Origin: Cristatella mucedo
Lineage: Eukaryota > Bryozoa > Phylactolaemata > Cristatellidae
DNA length: 64,000 nucleotides
Assembly: GCA_009760855.2 (NCBI GenBank)
Contig: WPIO01000063.1
Coordinates: 741,501 to 805,500, forward strand
Direction of reading: 5' to 3'
Made by a program: the position numbers and the translations under genes. Positions 46,336-59,671 of the stretch are shown here, one piece after another. The notes below the pieces were generated by a model, which had not been told where the DNA came from, ran no database searches, and was given only the letters and a program-made list of their open reading frames with translations. Position 1 is the first letter of the stretch, and each line of letters opens with the position of its first letter.

Positions 46336-47665
46336 TACAAAACGATATTATTCTAGGTTGCCCTGCTGCCTAGCGTCCTGTACCGGGCGCACACCGCGCG
46401 TTGCGTAATGCGCTCACCGACCGAAGTGCAAAGCGTGAGGAAGGCGACAGCTCCGCGTACCATGCTTCGGCAGCACCGCCGCCATTTTGTGCGCGGAGCT
46501 GATCAAAGGAGCCAGCTTGGCAGCAGCGTCCGCCGCCGTGTAGCCGATTTCCCGCTCTCTTTTGGTTCGCTTTTTTCGCTTCCGGCTCCGGTGACCTATA
46601 TCGTCCGTCAACTACCACATCCGACTGCACGGTCAGCCGCTCACGAAAAAGAATACAATTGCCTGCAGCCGGTTGAGGCGGCATTCTTAGCGGCCATTGC
46701 TTTGCAAGCCGCCGAGCAAGCTCAGTCGTCGCGTCAAGCGGTCGGTCCGTCCGCTCCCTTCCCCGCCCGCACTGGTTTACTTGGCTCATTTCCCCCCATT
46801 TTCCGAAAAAAAAGCTGCTTACTTGTCGCGTCTTTGCAACGCAGCTGCCGGAAAAAAGCCAGTCGGAAATGACTCCTCTGCTAGTTTTGATGTATTTCGC
46901 AGACACCGATTTACATTCAGTGAAATTACCACGTACTTCAAAGGATTGGCCGAAATGGTATCTTTGGCTAGGTTAATTTACTTAATTATCAGGCTATTCA
47001 TTTAACAAAAGTAGGCACTTATTCTTTATCTAATGAAACTGAGCGCTGCCAAACGAGGGTAGGCGTATGAATTCGCTGACCTCACAGAGCTTTATTGGTA
47101 TTCTTCAGAGTGGTCGTCACCCCAAGAGTATTTTCTTTTTTGCCCGATTTGTTTTGAGCCACCGCTGCTCTCCGGCCGCTTGCATTAGAGCAGAGTGCAG
47201 CGGAGCGCCACGCTCCGGAGCGGCGCAGCGGATCGTAGGGACACTGCAAGACCGCCCACAACCAACAAGCTCGGCGGCCGCGAACGGTAGTGCTCTCCGC
47301 CTCAGCGCCGCGCGCATTCAACCCCGGCGCTCCGCTACGGCGGTCGTCCGCCGCCAGCAGAGCTGCTGCTCTCGATCGGAGGAGGCGTGTTTTCAGAAGT
47401 CAGCCGCATCCGAGAGCAGCCTTACCGGACTTAATTGACCAAGCCTCGCTCGCGTCAAGAAAAGAGCTCGGCGCTGCGCCGCACGCAGAGCGCCAGGCTG
47501 CGGCCGTCGCGCGGCGCGCGTGACCCGGAGCCGTGACCCGGATCCGTGTGGCCGAAAGCGCGCACACTCGGCAAAAGACGGAGTCTAGCGTTCTACGTTC
47601 GGCAAAGAAAAGGCGGGAAAAAGAAAGAGCTCGCTCGCTGCTCGAACGAACTGAAGCCTAGACCT

Positions 47666-47815
47666 AGGTCTTAGCCCGCACAGTAAGTGCTCGCTCTTCA
47701 CGACCGAGGTCGTGGGTTCGAGTCCGGCAGTGGTGAGCGATCCTTAGTCGCCCACTGCAAGTGGTGGCGATAGCCGTTAGGGGTCTCCTACCGCCGTGTA
47801 AATGAGGTAGGAGAT
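47666..47815 (+). mobile_element. tRNA-headed SINE, second tail class
   Basis: Plus-strand copy with a clear tRNA-like core: agtgctcgctcttcacgacc, B box gtgggttcgagtccg, cgcccactgcaagtgg, tail tagccgttaggggtctccta and gtgtaaatgaggtagg. Confidence 0.8.
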
Positions 47816-48329
47816 TATAGGCATTAAATCAGCAAACTGTGTGTTTTTTTAGCCGGCTGCGCACTGCGGCGAGTCAACGCTTCAAGCGGCGCTCACAGAG
47901 TCTGCCTGGTGCATCTGTCGGACGCAGTCTCAGCGCTTCTGCAGCAGCCTCAAACTTACAGCGAGCAGGGTTTTCCACGCTACCGCCGTGCGCACGACGC
48001 CGCTGGAGACGCCGCTCGACTAACGTGCTCGACAGCTCGGACGTCTCGCTCGTTGCCCTCTCGAAAGCGCAGGAAGCAGCGTGTCGCCATCGCCAGCTTT
48101 TCTCCCCTTGTGTTCAGTTGACAGTCCAAGCGCAATTGACGAACTCGCGGTCTGTCGCATCCGGGTCAAAAGAAATTACGAGTAACAATGCGAGTGCGAT
48201 AGAAATTAACGTCGCGATTACGCGCGAGGTGTCGCAGCTTGTGGGGCTCGCAGCTTCCGATTGAAGCCAAAGCGAGCGAGCGCGAGCGAGCGAGCGGTCT
48301 CTCTCCAGCCTCCGGTCTCTAAGCAGCGA

Positions 48330-48378
48330 CGCGTCTCTCGGCGCTTCTTTCTCGGCGCTTCTTTCTCGGCGCTTCTTC
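48330..48378. repeat. Triplicated 15-bp unit ctcggcgcttcttt
   Basis: Three head-to-tail copies of tctcggcgcttcttt, the last with cctcg at its end. Confidence 0.85.
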
Positions 48379-48825
48379 CTCGCGCGAATTCGCCGTGTTT
48401 TGTGCGAATTGTGACCCGGAGGTTCTGAGAGAGCACACGTCTCGCTGAGAGCTAGAAGTGGGATACAAGTTGCCCTCCATTACTTGGTGCGACGATGCGT
48501 GACGATCGAATAATTTCAATCGGCGACTCGCTTCATGGTCGATAGTAAAATCGACGAGCGCGAAGACTCGAACAGCAGCGCCGAGCGAGAGCTGTGCTTG
48601 CTGCAACACGCCGAGCCGCCACGTGAGCGACGGTCATTCGCGAGCGAACGCGCAGACGAACGGGAGGGAACTAAATCATTTCCCGTTGCAGCTTCCAGGC
48701 CCGATGCAGCGATTGAGCGGCGAAAGCGAGGCTCAAATGCCCAGTTTTTCCAGAGGTCTGCTTCTAACCGCCGCCGCCGCCGGCGGCGGCGGCGACAGCG
48801 CAATCCTGTCGAGGGCTGGCCCCCC

Positions 48826-49040
48826 GCAAGTGTAATGTAATGTATCTCCGTCTGTAACTCCACAAAGCCATACAGACTTTGTGGGTGTTACGCAGGAGAG
48901 TTTTGTAAAGCCCACTCACAGCCTAAGCGGCTTTCGGTAGGCATTCGGTAGTCAACAGACTTTGTCTCACGCAACAAAGAGAAAGTGGGAAGCATAGCAG
49001 AGTCAGGAGAGCAGTGGAGGTAGTGAGTAGCATAAAAGTA
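48826..49040 (-). mobile_element. Second LINE family, 3' end
   Basis: Shares nearly its whole length with 63438-63650 (shared landmarks: ctccgtctgtaactccacaa, cctaagcggctttcgg, cgcaacaaagagaaagtggg, agagtcaggagagcagt). It ends in a TTACA-type tail on the minus strand. It is 5'-truncated earlier than the other copy and has no intact frame. Confidence 0.7.
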
Positions 49041-50024
49041 GATGGGTCCCCCGCTAAATGGCCTACCGACGCGATCGATTACGAGCAGACGGCAATTCGG
49101 CGGTCGTCCGCGCTCGTCGAAAATCTACGCTGCTCCCTTGCCTGCTGGCTGCAGCTACTAGGAAGCGCCGAAATGGTATTGCAGCGCCACGATTCAAGAA
49201 ACTCCACGACGGGTGAGCAGTGAGAACCAGGTCGCTCTGCAGCGCTCGCAGGTGCACTCGCATAAGGAGAAGCATTCGGTCAGTCATGCGCCAGTCTTAA
49301 AATATAGGGTACGAGCAGCTCACCGCCTGCAGACTCGCTTCGCTGACTCATAGTAGCTCAATCGCGGAAAGCATCGCTGCGCCATCTCGCCGACGCTTGA
49401 CGGAAGTTCGCCATCTTGCCACGTGACACAAGCGCGCCACCTTGCTGCTTCGAGGACTTTCTCGCTTTAATTTGTACAGGTGTCTTGACGGGCGTACTGC
49501 TGGAATCTCACCTAGGCTACCAGTCCGACTTGCCCGGAGGTTGGATGGGAAGCGAGCTGCATTTCGATTATTTTTCTCGTCTGCGAGCGATGAGAGCGCC
49601 GACGACTGAATAATACCATCCGGGCACTACTCGTTAGCCGAGGCAGAATTTAGGGCCGGACATTCCCCGCAAAGCGGCGTCGATGAGCCTTCCTTTACCA
49701 TGGCGGTATCCTTACAAGCGCTCTATACCTACTCTATGAACACGCGCGGGACATTTTAGTCTGATCCGAATTTACAAATAGAGAGTTTAAAAAATCTCTT
49801 GCATTCAGCAACCGATTCGAAGCCGCCGACCGTCGGTGCCGAATCCTACACAGTAGCTCGCCGCAAAGGGGTCCGTCCTGGGAGGTCGAGCCGAGCTGGC
49901 TCCGGGGGTCAAGTGAAATTAAGCAAAGATCAGCTGACTCAGAAGCCTCGCTTATCTTGGCGGCCGACTGGCAATCGCGTCGCTCGCAGTGGGCCATGCA
50001 GAATTACCTGCTACGCTCTATATT

Positions 50025-50092
50025 AAACTTCAGGGCTCGAACCCACGGCCTGGGGATCGCGAAGAGCAAGCGCCTTATCCCCCCTCCCCCGG
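50025..50092 (-). mobile_element. tRNA-like SINE head fragment
   Basis: Minus-strand head only: ggataaggcgcttgctcttc, gcgatccccaggccgtgg, B box gtgggttcgagccc. The tail is missing, so the class is unknown. A functional tRNA gene is unlikely because no acceptor-stem pairing is evident. Confidence 0.55.
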
Positions 50093-50565
50093 GGCTACGA
50101 GCCGGGAGAGGCTGAACCGGCTGCTGCTGGTGGCTCAGCGCACAGAGAGTGCGCTGCAACCTGCACGCCAATGTGCTTCGTCCCGCTGGCGGTTTCACAG
50201 TCGATTTTCTGAAAACGCCGCAGCTTGACGTCACAACGACAAGCTGCCCTCGAGGCGGAGAGCGAGCGCTCGCGCCCCCGATGTGCCTCCACTCCGACTT
50301 GCCGCTGCGGTCGCGGCGGCTGCCGCTGCGGCGGCAGGCTGGACAGGCACGAGAAACGCGGAGGCGGCGGCGGAGGCCCTAGCTACAGGCCAATCTATCC
50401 ATGCAGCCGCGACGTAGCGTTGCGCCGCTTTTTCATTCGGCGAAGCGCCGCGGTGTCCGCAAGCTAATTCCAGGAAATGCGTTACGTAACGAGAATCGGT
50501 AGACCTTGGGTAGTAGAGCGGTGCCGCCGCGATGGGGGCCTTGACGAGTCCGATAAGAGGCCGAC

Positions 50566-50597
<32 letters not shown>
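50566..50597. repeat. (CAG)n, about 10 units
   Basis: A perfect short CAG run with no coding context that I recognise. Confidence 0.9.
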
Positions 50598-51252
50598 GGC
50601 TCTCAATTCGAGCTGCCCGTAATCTGAGCTCGGTCGCTCGGCATGAATGGCGCCCAGCGGGCGGCAGCCATTTCAGGCTGCCCCGAGTCCACTAATGACG
50701 GCAGCGCGGCGGTCGGCAGTTCTAATCTCATCTTGGGCAGCCTTGCGCCCAGACAGGGTCGGGTTCCCGCAAGCAGCGGCTTCCTTATCTCTTGGGCGCA
50801 GCATCGTTTGCGGCAGTGGACGAGGCCCATTTGCCGAAGAGTTCTTGAAAGCAAACCTCGCAAGGGACGCCTCTCCGGACGCAGTTGCTGCGTTGCGATC
50901 CCGATATCCGGGCGTCGAGCGCGCTGTTTAGAACGCGCCTGAAGTAGAGATTCCATTTAAAATACTCACTTGATCGTGCCACTCGTGAGGTCCTCCGCGC
51001 CGCGACTCGTGTCTGCAGAGCTGTCCCAGAGCTGCTCGGTCAGCGGGCAGCAAGCGGCAGTCGTCAGTTGGCTTGAAGAAGGGGCAGCCGCCCTCTTTTG
51101 GGCTGATCAGTCATCACAGGAGGCCAGCCGCGATCAGGCCCAAGATGCACCGCACTGCACGGCTGTGTGCAGTGCAGTGCGAGCTCCGCGCCGCGCAGCG
51201 CGTCGACGTCGCACGCCACTCTGCATCTAAGAATATGTATTATTACATACGA

Positions 51253-51370
51253 TACATGTGTATAGCGCCCTCATAGAACTTACTCTCAATCCAGGCGCTT
51301 TACGTATGCCGCTCGAACCCGCCATCTTGGCCACTAAAGTCGAGTACGTCACCCCTGGACCAAACCAGGG
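51253..51370 (-). mobile_element. tRNA-headed SINE, L2-tail class
   Basis: Minus-strand copy. On the plus strand the tail comes first (gcgccctcatagaac ... ccaggcgctttacg), then the B-box complement (gctcgaacccgcc) and a degenerate head ending near ctggaccaaaccagg. It is more diverged than the other copies. Confidence 0.65.
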
Positions 51371-53741
51371 AAAGGTCTCCAAAGGCTAGATGAGAGCCGT
51401 AGTTGAATCGCACGCTGAACTAAAGCTAAATACAATCACCCGTTTAGAAATGCTAAAGCTGGGAAACTAAAGTAGGCTAAAAGAACAAAAATATAAAAAC
51501 AAAAGCCTGCCCTGTCTTTTCTATGCTTTTAGCTGTTACAGATACCGATGTGCTAATATGTACTGAAACTCTAAAGACATAACCATCGCTATGTCTGTAC
51601 TTTTACCTGCCGAAGAAGGAAGTGATCGTACTTTCCATTTGATGGCTCACCAATCCGGAAATGCAGTCAGTCACAATTATGCTTGAACCTACTTTTCCGG
51701 GACTTACTGCCTGCAGCAGAATGACGGTTTTTGTGAGTATGCTCTGATTTAAGAGATGTGCTACAGTATGCCGTTGGCTGTAGTGTACAATTTAGTTCGC
51801 AGAGTGGTCATGATTCCGCGTTTCAGTACTGAATGACCTGTCAATCAGCCAAACGGAGTTTTGCATCTCCTTGCTGACTGCAATTACCCCAAGAAGTTTG
51901 CACAGGAGCATTTTTCATTTATGAGCAAAGCTGCCTCAGACGGCTGTTTGTAGCTGCAGCTAATGGCAGCTAAATGCAATCCATTTCAGCGGCAATCTTG
52001 CGGCAAGGACATGCACTCCCCTCTTCAAGCTGCCAGGGGTTTTATCGCAAGAGAGAAGCAATTTCTTACGTCGCCGGTACCAGCCAGCGTAATCAGGAAA
52101 TGCAACTACTGCGTACGTCTCGTAGCTCATAAGCCAGACAAGCATCTCTTTGAAATTTTCTATGCCTAGACAGTCATCTTACGGAAGCGCTACAACTTTA
52201 AAAATGAGTCGCCGAAAGTCAAGGGTTAGATACTCCCGAGCCACGCCCCTGCCAGGGCGTATTCGACTCGCCTTTCTTTTTTTCCTCCGTCTCTTTCACC
52301 ACACGGAAAAAGTCTTTGAATTAAAGGTGGCCTCATGGCTCTAAGGCGCCACATAAAGGCGATTCATATTCAACCAAATTTACGCCTTAGAGCAGCTGAC
52401 TCTTTGTGAAACGAGCCGTTCTTTAACACATTTCTTCACCTTAGGTAGGTTCGAGGCACTGAGTTCCATCTCCTTAACAGCGTGCTGTATATATAAAGGA
52501 AGCTCGTGACTCTTGATTGACGTCAGCTACATATGCCTTCTAAAACGTGAGTTGTACTTGGTGTGCCTACGCGTGCTGACACTTCACGTACCCGTTGTCC
52601 CGAAGCAATTGCCGGGCTTCCTTTCCAGCTTATTTAAAGCACCCATAAAAAAGACTTAGTTTTCCTCCAGTGGTGCTATTTAAATGTCTTAATTATTTAT
52701 ATTTGCATTATTAGCTTAATCGTTAATCAGCAGTGTACTTCTCTCGCTCTTTGCCTGCCTCAAACAGTTCAAGCCGTTTTGGATTTCTAAACCATCGTAC
52801 CATCCGGAAGTAAAACTAGAGGGGGCCAAACCTTGAGCTTTCCGCTCTTTCAAATGTCAGAGAAGCTGAGAAGCCTAAACGGGGCGGGTCTTGAGGTGCC
52901 ATCGAATGTGCATGCATCAAAGTCAATCCGAAGGCTCAGCCTGGTAGCCCCCTTTCGCCCCATTAGCCCCTTACGTTGAGCTTTCGGTGCCGTCGAGAAA
53001 CAAAACCAGCGCCATTCACGGCACTGCCCTCACTTTTTTGTAACTGGCGAGTAGCCATTGGTCGGATGGACCGGATTGCAAGTCAACTGCAGGCATTAGA
53101 TAGGACTAAACCCCACTATCTTGATGCTATCGGAGACAGAATCAGGCCAACCCGCAGCTTCCAACGCGGCGGCGACAGCAGCAGCAGCAGCAGAAGCAGG
53201 GTCTATTTAGCCGACTGCCACGTAGTCAATGCCGGCTGCTGCCACGTAGTCGATGCCGGCTGCCACGGATCCCGATGAGCTCCACAAGTGGCCGAGGGTA
53301 GTCTTAACTAGGCTTTCAATGACTGCCGATGAATGCCTCACACAACTGCTCACGCTCTCATAAGTGTACGCCTTGTTTGAGGAGCTGCTGCTTCGCGTAC
53401 AGCCTACTCTGCTGCTGTCCATATTCACTAGCCTTCGGCGAGCTCCTGCAAAAGCGAGCATTTGCTCTCATTCTTCGCTAACGGAGAGCTAGCGCTCGGA
53501 GGTGGCTCGACCGTAACTTGGCCGCACGCTCAGGTGCACACATAAGCGTATCTTGCTCAAGGCTGTTCACACTTTCTCTCAATAGCGAAGCGAGAGTGCT
53601 CGTAAGTAGACGGCCAACGAAGACTCTTTCGGTTTTCCTTGTAGATAGGCACGCCCCGAAATTTGCTTAATTGCCCACGTGCAGTGGAACTAGAGTCAAA
53701 ATTCAAGATTCGTCCAACAGAGAACTGCTCTTTCAATCGGC
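51371..53741. other. No gene recognised
   Basis: AT-balanced, with no element assigned. A small duplication occurs at 53217-53268 (ctgccacgtagtc[ag]atgccgg twice). Confidence 0.5.
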
Positions 53742-53815
53742 TTATAATAATAATAATAATACACTTGATACAGCGCCCTCAGATAACTCTCTCTAGGCGC
53801 TTTACATTTGCTCCT
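53742..53815 (-). mobile_element. L2-type LINE 3' tail fragment
   Basis: (TAA)n run, then the stem-loop region with a small internal deletion (cctcagataactctctctagg), ending at the tttgct block. It is truncated right after the tail, so only about 70 bp remain. Confidence 0.75.
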
Positions 53816-54057
53816 TGCACTGTCAACATATCTCTACCCAGTAGGAATGCACGTGCATGCACCGTTTCTGAATACAGTTTTCACTGACCCGGACAAGATC
53901 GTGAGCATTGCAAAAGTCAAACCGACGGAAGTGTGAGTCAAAGTTGCTTTGCCTGCCGTTATTCCGCACAGCAGCAGTCAATATAGAAACAAGAGCACTG
54001 AGAGAGCTGCTGCTTCGCTGCAGTCTCTCCTTAAGTCAGGAGCATCCAATTCGTCGA

Positions 54058-54142
54058 GGGTGTGTGTGTGTTTGCGTGCGAGCGTGTGTGTGTGCGTGCG
54101 TGCGTGTGTGTGTGTATGTGTGTGTGCTCGCGCGTGCGTGCG

Positions 54143-54182
<40 letters not shown>

Positions 54183-54213
54183 CGTGCGTGTGTGTGTGTG
54201 TGTGTGTGTGTGG
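54058..54213. repeat. (TG)n/(CGTG)n tract
   Basis: About 155 bp of TG repeats with interspersed CGTGCGTG units. The Cys/Val frames on plus and Thr/His frames on minus are artefacts. Confidence 0.9.
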
Positions 54214-56444
54214 CATGCCACCCTATATGATTGGTCGGCTCGGGCAAGGTCGAGGTGCAGCCCTATTAAGTTGTCCTGCCTTTCCTGGCTATGCACCAGC
54301 ACAGAAACCCTAATGTCTGCGGTACTAAAGGGCTATTATACACACTGTACACACACTGTGCACACCGTGCACAGTGTGCCAATCGGTCGGGCCGTAATGA
54401 CCGGCACTATGCACCTAACTGAGAGGCAGTCACCCGCATCGATGCATTTGTTAGCCTGTCCTTTTCGACGCGACCTTGAATTGCCATTCATGGGGTACCG
54501 AATCGCATTCTGTAATCGAATTGCAGCCGTTACACACGGGCATCGCACCACGCTGATTAATCAGGAATCGCAAGAGCACCGCCGTTATATTCTCGAGAAA
54601 CGCCTCTCCAAGTCCTTGGCAACCCAACGGCAGGAGGGCAGTCGAGGACTGTTGCCGAGCGAAGCCCGGATGAACTTTCCAGAAGACGACGGACGAGATC
54701 CACGATTCTCCACGATTAGGATCGACTGGCTGGCTGGGAGCGATATCGCTCTCGAGATACTGTTGTGCCCTGGACACAAAGCTGTAAGCTGAAAGCTCTG
54801 TTCCTTTTCTAGCTGAATGCAGCGATAGGCAGACACGCCCACCCGAATGGCCGTTTACACTGCCTGTCTGCCCGTTTGCTGGCATTATTTTAACTGCTCC
54901 AACAGCATGGTCCGAAGTCCGACGCCTGCTCGGCTAAGAGGAGCGTTGCACTTCTTCGAAGGGACCGACCGACCGACAGCGTGTGTCTGCTATCTGCGGC
55001 CATCGGCCGGCCTGAAGATAGGACCCCGCCGGGCGAGCGCATCGGGTGACCGCCTTGCCGTAGCATCTAGACGAGGAGCTGGGAGCTGAGAGCCCGGGCT
55101 GGCGTGATGATTATCATCAAAACCGCCGGCCTCCGCTGGCGGTAAGTAACCAGGGTCAACGGCCAAACGGCGCTCGGAGTGAGCTGCTGCGATCGGACCG
55201 GCGGCGTCGTTTGGCCCATTCGAGCTCTGCGGCGGTCACCCACCTCCCCCCCCCCGCCCGCCCGCCTGCCCGCCGAATTGTTAGCGGCCTCGGAGCGTCG
55301 AGTTTCCAGTGCACGACTGAGTCCCATCTCGTTTCCCGGGCAGGCAGAGTTGCCTAGGTAGGTAGGACTACACTCATTTTCTTTGATGTAAGAACACTGG
55401 GAGCCGAAGCGCTGCTCCATTCGTCTTCGCCGGGCCAGCGGCTTAGACGCTTTGTCGGCCTCGTCGCCGAGGTATCAGGTGCCCGCCAGTCGGTGTCGTG
55501 AGTCACAGTCGTCAGCCTTTGCCCCCTCTCGACGTCGGCCCGTCTCGGCGGGCTAAATGAGTTCGCGTTGAGCCACTACGGCCAACTGCTACGAGGACTT
55601 GTCCGCGAGCCTACGGGCAGAGCTTTTGAGCAACCCAGAAAACAGCCGATAACAGCTGCCGGTAGTACTAATCCGTCAGAGTACGGATTCTGGTAGTAAC
55701 TTTGGTTTCACGGGGTTGTACAAGATTCAGCGAGTTGGTAATGTCCTTGAGTGGAAAAATCGGAGGGTATTTAAAGCTGACTCCCAAAAACCCGTAGCAA
55801 TTGCGGCCCATGATTTGAGTAGGTGCAGTTGGTATAGGACTAGCCACCAGGCTGGGCGTGGCAAACAACTCAGCGCAGTAGCAAGAGCAGCATGCGAACC
55901 GGAGCCGCTGACCTTGCACCCTTACCACCCCTAATGAAGATTGGCAGATACATGAACTTCAATGTAAACCGTTACCCACCTTTCTGGTTCTGCATTATTG
56001 TGTACTCCTAATGCCCAAGCACTCGCTCCACCAAAGCCAAAAGAAGCTATAATGCCCAAGTTATTATAATCCAAGTCATATATAATATAATATAATATAA
56101 TATAATATAATCAAAGTCAGAATAATGAGTCCATTCATACTTATTGATCGTACAGTCGACATACACACAGGCAGTGGTCACGGGGATCACGCTGGCTAGG
56201 GGGGCTAGGGGGGCCACGGGGGGGGGCCACAGTTGCCCCGGTGGCCAGGGGGGCACGGTCCCGGGCTCCCTCCTCGGCCAAGTCTTCAGCCTTTTGCTCA
56301 ATGACTGGCTTCTCCAGACAAGGCCAAGCTAAGTCCCTTCCTTAGCTTAATCTTGGCTACGTCCTCGCAGATTTATTTTTAGGTGCTGGTTGGCTAAAAT
56401 AGATGCACCTGAAGGCAAAGCCAAATTTTGAGACTGCCCCGCAG

Positions 56445-56447
<3 letters not shown>
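54214..56447. other. No gene recognised
   Basis: Contains an (ATAAT)n-like run at about 56078-56112 and a G-rich minisatellite (ctaggggggctaggggggcc and relatives, 56190-56260). A frame continuing past the TG tract to 54792 has ordinary composition but no motif. Confidence 0.4.

Positions 56448-56522
<75 letters not shown>
56448..56522. repeat. (AT)n-(GT)n compound microsatellite
   Basis: About 30 bp of AT joined directly to about 43 bp of GT. A further AT-rich patch (tatatatatg, tatatttatat) follows at 56560-56600. Confidence 0.95.
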
Positions 56523-56525
<3 letters not shown>

Positions 56526-57032
56526 CATGAAACCCTTTAAATATATAATACAGCCTAGATTATATAAGTATATATATATGTATATATTTATATATACATA
56601 TACTTACACAGTATACATCCAAATATTCAGTATATACGTTTTGAAAAGCAGATTTAGTATAGGTCATTTACATGCGTATTTAACCCTTAAAATATATACT
56701 AAAAAATATATCCATAAATGTTCCAATTGAGCCCACAATTAATTTCGTATTCGTTTCGGGGTCGAATTGTGGGCCTAATAGTTATTGGATATTCGGCCGA
56801 TTAATAGCGGTCGGACCGAATGCAATTGGCAATGGCGTGACCTTTGATTCTGCCTATGCTGCAACTACAGCGAGTGGACTGAAATAACTCTTTCCTTAAA
56901 ATAATATGTGTAAGGATAATATTTTAGCTGTTTTCTTTTAGTATGCGTTTCATTTACTGAGCTTCAATTTTTTGCTTTCCTTTTTAATTTTGAATGTTGT
57001 TGTCAGTACAAATATACTGGTCACTAGAACTA

Positions 57033-57200
57033 GGTTTTAGCCCAAAGGGTAAGGTGCTCGCTCTTCACGACCTAGGTTGTGAGTTTGAGTCCTTCAGTGG
57101 GAGATCCTTTATTATTCACTGCAAGAGGCGGTAGCCGGTAAAGCTCTTCTGCCGCGGTATAAACGGGGCTGTTGAATCAGCTGACCTTTAACCTTTAATT
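57033..57200 (+). mobile_element. tRNA-headed SINE, second tail class
   Basis: Plus-strand copy: gggtaaggtgctcgctcttc, diverged B box gtgagtttgagtcc, gatcctttattattcactgc, tail aaagctcttctgccgcggta and gttgaatcagctgaccttta. Confidence 0.8.
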
Positions 57201-57282
57201 TAACTATTCGTATTCCGCCTATTAGTCGGTCAATTATTCTTGCTCAGCCAATTGTTGAAAATAGAGTTCTCGGAACAGCACT

Positions 57283-57487
<205 letters not shown>

Positions 57488-57689
57488 TGTACATTCTGCA
57501 TGTGACTTCTCACTATAAATCGTTGCTTCTTCGAAGCACAAGTACCCACTGCCGTTCTAGTAGCGCAGCGTCGCCTGTTGTCAATGAGGCTCCGATCGCG
57601 ACAGTTTTGTTGGAGCTCTCAGTGCAAGGCACACCGAGTGCACGTATGCTCCACGAGCAGGTGCACGCAGCAGAGGCACCACATGCATC

Positions 57690-57770
57690 CTCCAGCCAGG
57701 CGAGCGTTATTATTCGCTTCATCCTCGCTGTAGACAGCTCAGCCCATCCAAATCCAGGCTGTGCACACAC
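57690..57770 (+). mobile_element. Possible LINE ORF N-terminal remnant (NPG motif)
   Basis: A plus-strand frame ends RFILAVDSSAHPNPGC. Many L2/CR1-type ORFs start with a hydrophobic stretch followed by a D.(x)PNPGP-like motif, some of them 2A-like. Here Pro after NPG is replaced by Cys, so it is at best a decayed relic. Weak call from a single motif. Confidence 0.25.
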
Positions 57771-57888
57771 ATGCACCGGGATTTTGTTGGTGCAGAATGG
57801 CGATGGCGGCTGAGCGTTGCCACGTCTCCCCTGCAGCAGCTACAGCTGCGGCGAGAGGCAACAGCCTTGGACTGCAGCCGAAGCTGCC

Positions 57889-57972
57889 TCGCTCGCCAGG
57901 CGTCGCTCGCCATGCGTCGCCCGCCCGCCAAGCGTCGCCCGCCATGCGTCGCCCGTCAGGCCTCGCTGGCCT
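57889..57972. repeat. Short tandem repeat of gcgtcgcccgcca-type unit
   Basis: Five to six degenerate units of about 12-15 bp (ccaggcgtcgctcg, ccatgcgtcgcccg, ccaagcgtcgcccg, ccatgcgtcgcccg, tcaggcctcgctgg). Confidence 0.8.
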
Positions 57973-58827
57973 GATTTCAGGCGCTCCGAGCTGGGAGCCC
58001 CAGACCGGAGCTACCCGCCGGCTGCAGACAGCCTGCGGTCGGGCTCGCTCGTGGTGACTCAGCGGCACCCGCCGAGCGGACTGGGGGGCCGACGGCCGAG
58101 TCAGACTCCTGCTGCCGCTTAGCACAATGCCATGTCTGGCAGGTGGCACTAAGAAAGAATATGCTGGCTGGCTATTTGTACCGCTCCACGGTCCAGCAGT
58201 CATGCGAGCACCCGAGCCTGGCTGGAGGAGGTTCGGGGTGTAGGGAGGAAGCCGCAGGGCGGCGGGCGGAGGAGGGTCGGGTGTAGCAGGGAGCCACGGA
58301 AGAGGATGTAAAAGGTATCCGCTGGGGGGGGGGGAAGGGGGTGTACAAACAACGTAGCAATGGCAAAGATTGACAAGCTTACAACATGAAGGCAGTGGCA
58401 GTGTTAATCAGTCTCTTGCTTTCTAACAGTTACGTTACAGCGCTGTGCACGTTTCCCTCTTGCTTTGAGCTCTTCATTTCGAGCGATACGTAAAGTGCGA
58501 CGGCGAAGTAAATGTTCACAAGCGTGAGCCTTCCAAGCACTCGTTGCTGCATTGGCTGCAAGTGCTGCTTGCTTGAAGAAGTGCCCATCGTAAGACAGAG
58601 AAAATGAGCAGCACTTCAGCAACTTCACGTATTAGACATAGGAGACAAGCATAAGAATAACTAAGCGATAGCAGCGTGACAGGGGGACAGAGGAGGAGGA
58701 GGAGGGTGAGAGGAGAGGGTGCACGGTAAACGTGAGAGCAACAGGAAATGTGCAGAGACCGAGAAAAAACTATGGAGTAAAGGAGGTAGATGCAAATCAA
58801 CGGACGGAGTTATAGAGGAAAGGAGAA

Positions 58828-58998
<171 letters not shown>

Positions 58999-59671
58999 AA
59001 GAGAGAGAAGAGATCAACCTAATGTGGCCACTAAATCCGCAGTATTTATAACGTGCCATAACGGATAGTGCTGGGCAAATGGACAACGTCAAAATCCGAC
59101 TCTCAGACAGTAGCTGGCTGCAGGCCCTAATCAATCTAAGGCCGTATGGAAAATTCATGGCCTGAACAAGTTGCAAAATAATAAATGTATTAGTAAAGAG
59201 CATCAGAGGATCAGAGCCGCGTCAGAGGGCACAAGTTGACTGATCGACAGAGAAGTAGCGCATCGGGACAGACAAGGAACCAAGTGACAAGTTTGTGTGT
59301 CAAACAGCTGATAAGGCGTGAGACAGTTGTTCATATTGGGCAGAGGTTCCAACGAGAGCTGCCGCATTCGATGCTTCGATATCTGCAGTCCCCAGGTCTC
59401 CCGAAAAGAAATCATAGACTGGCAAAGCTATAGTACATAACAACTGGTTGGAGTGTCACAATAATGCAAATATAAATAAATGCAATACTTCTGTACCACT
59501 GACCGCTTGTAACTAGAAGCTCTGATTAATAGCCTATTCATTCCATAGCATGTACCCAATCAGTCTTTAGGCCGCATTGTTGCAATGCTGTGCAGGAAAA
59601 ATTGCCAGATTTATGGCTTATGGGCTATTTCAACTCACTCAACCGATTCTGCCATCCTTACCCTTGCAGGG

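Larger units (their letters stand above)
46336..48825. other. No gene recognised apart from the SINE
   Basis: CpG content falls off across this stretch. Frames up to 178 residues (46370-46906, minus) show no domain. Confidence 0.4.
49041..51252. other. No gene recognised apart from SINE fragment and (CAG)n
   Basis: Mixed CpG-rich DNA with frames up to 117 residues (50603-50956, minus) that lack motifs. Confidence 0.4.

Noticed and set aside
47680-47735. Possible functional tRNA gene
   Set aside because: The tRNA-like core is shared with several SINE copies, ends in the SINE body, and shows no intact acceptor stem.
53908-54792. 294-codon plus-strand frame
   Set aside because: Half is the (TG)n tract. 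The remainder has no motif, and opposing minus-strand frames of 85-144 codons overlap it.
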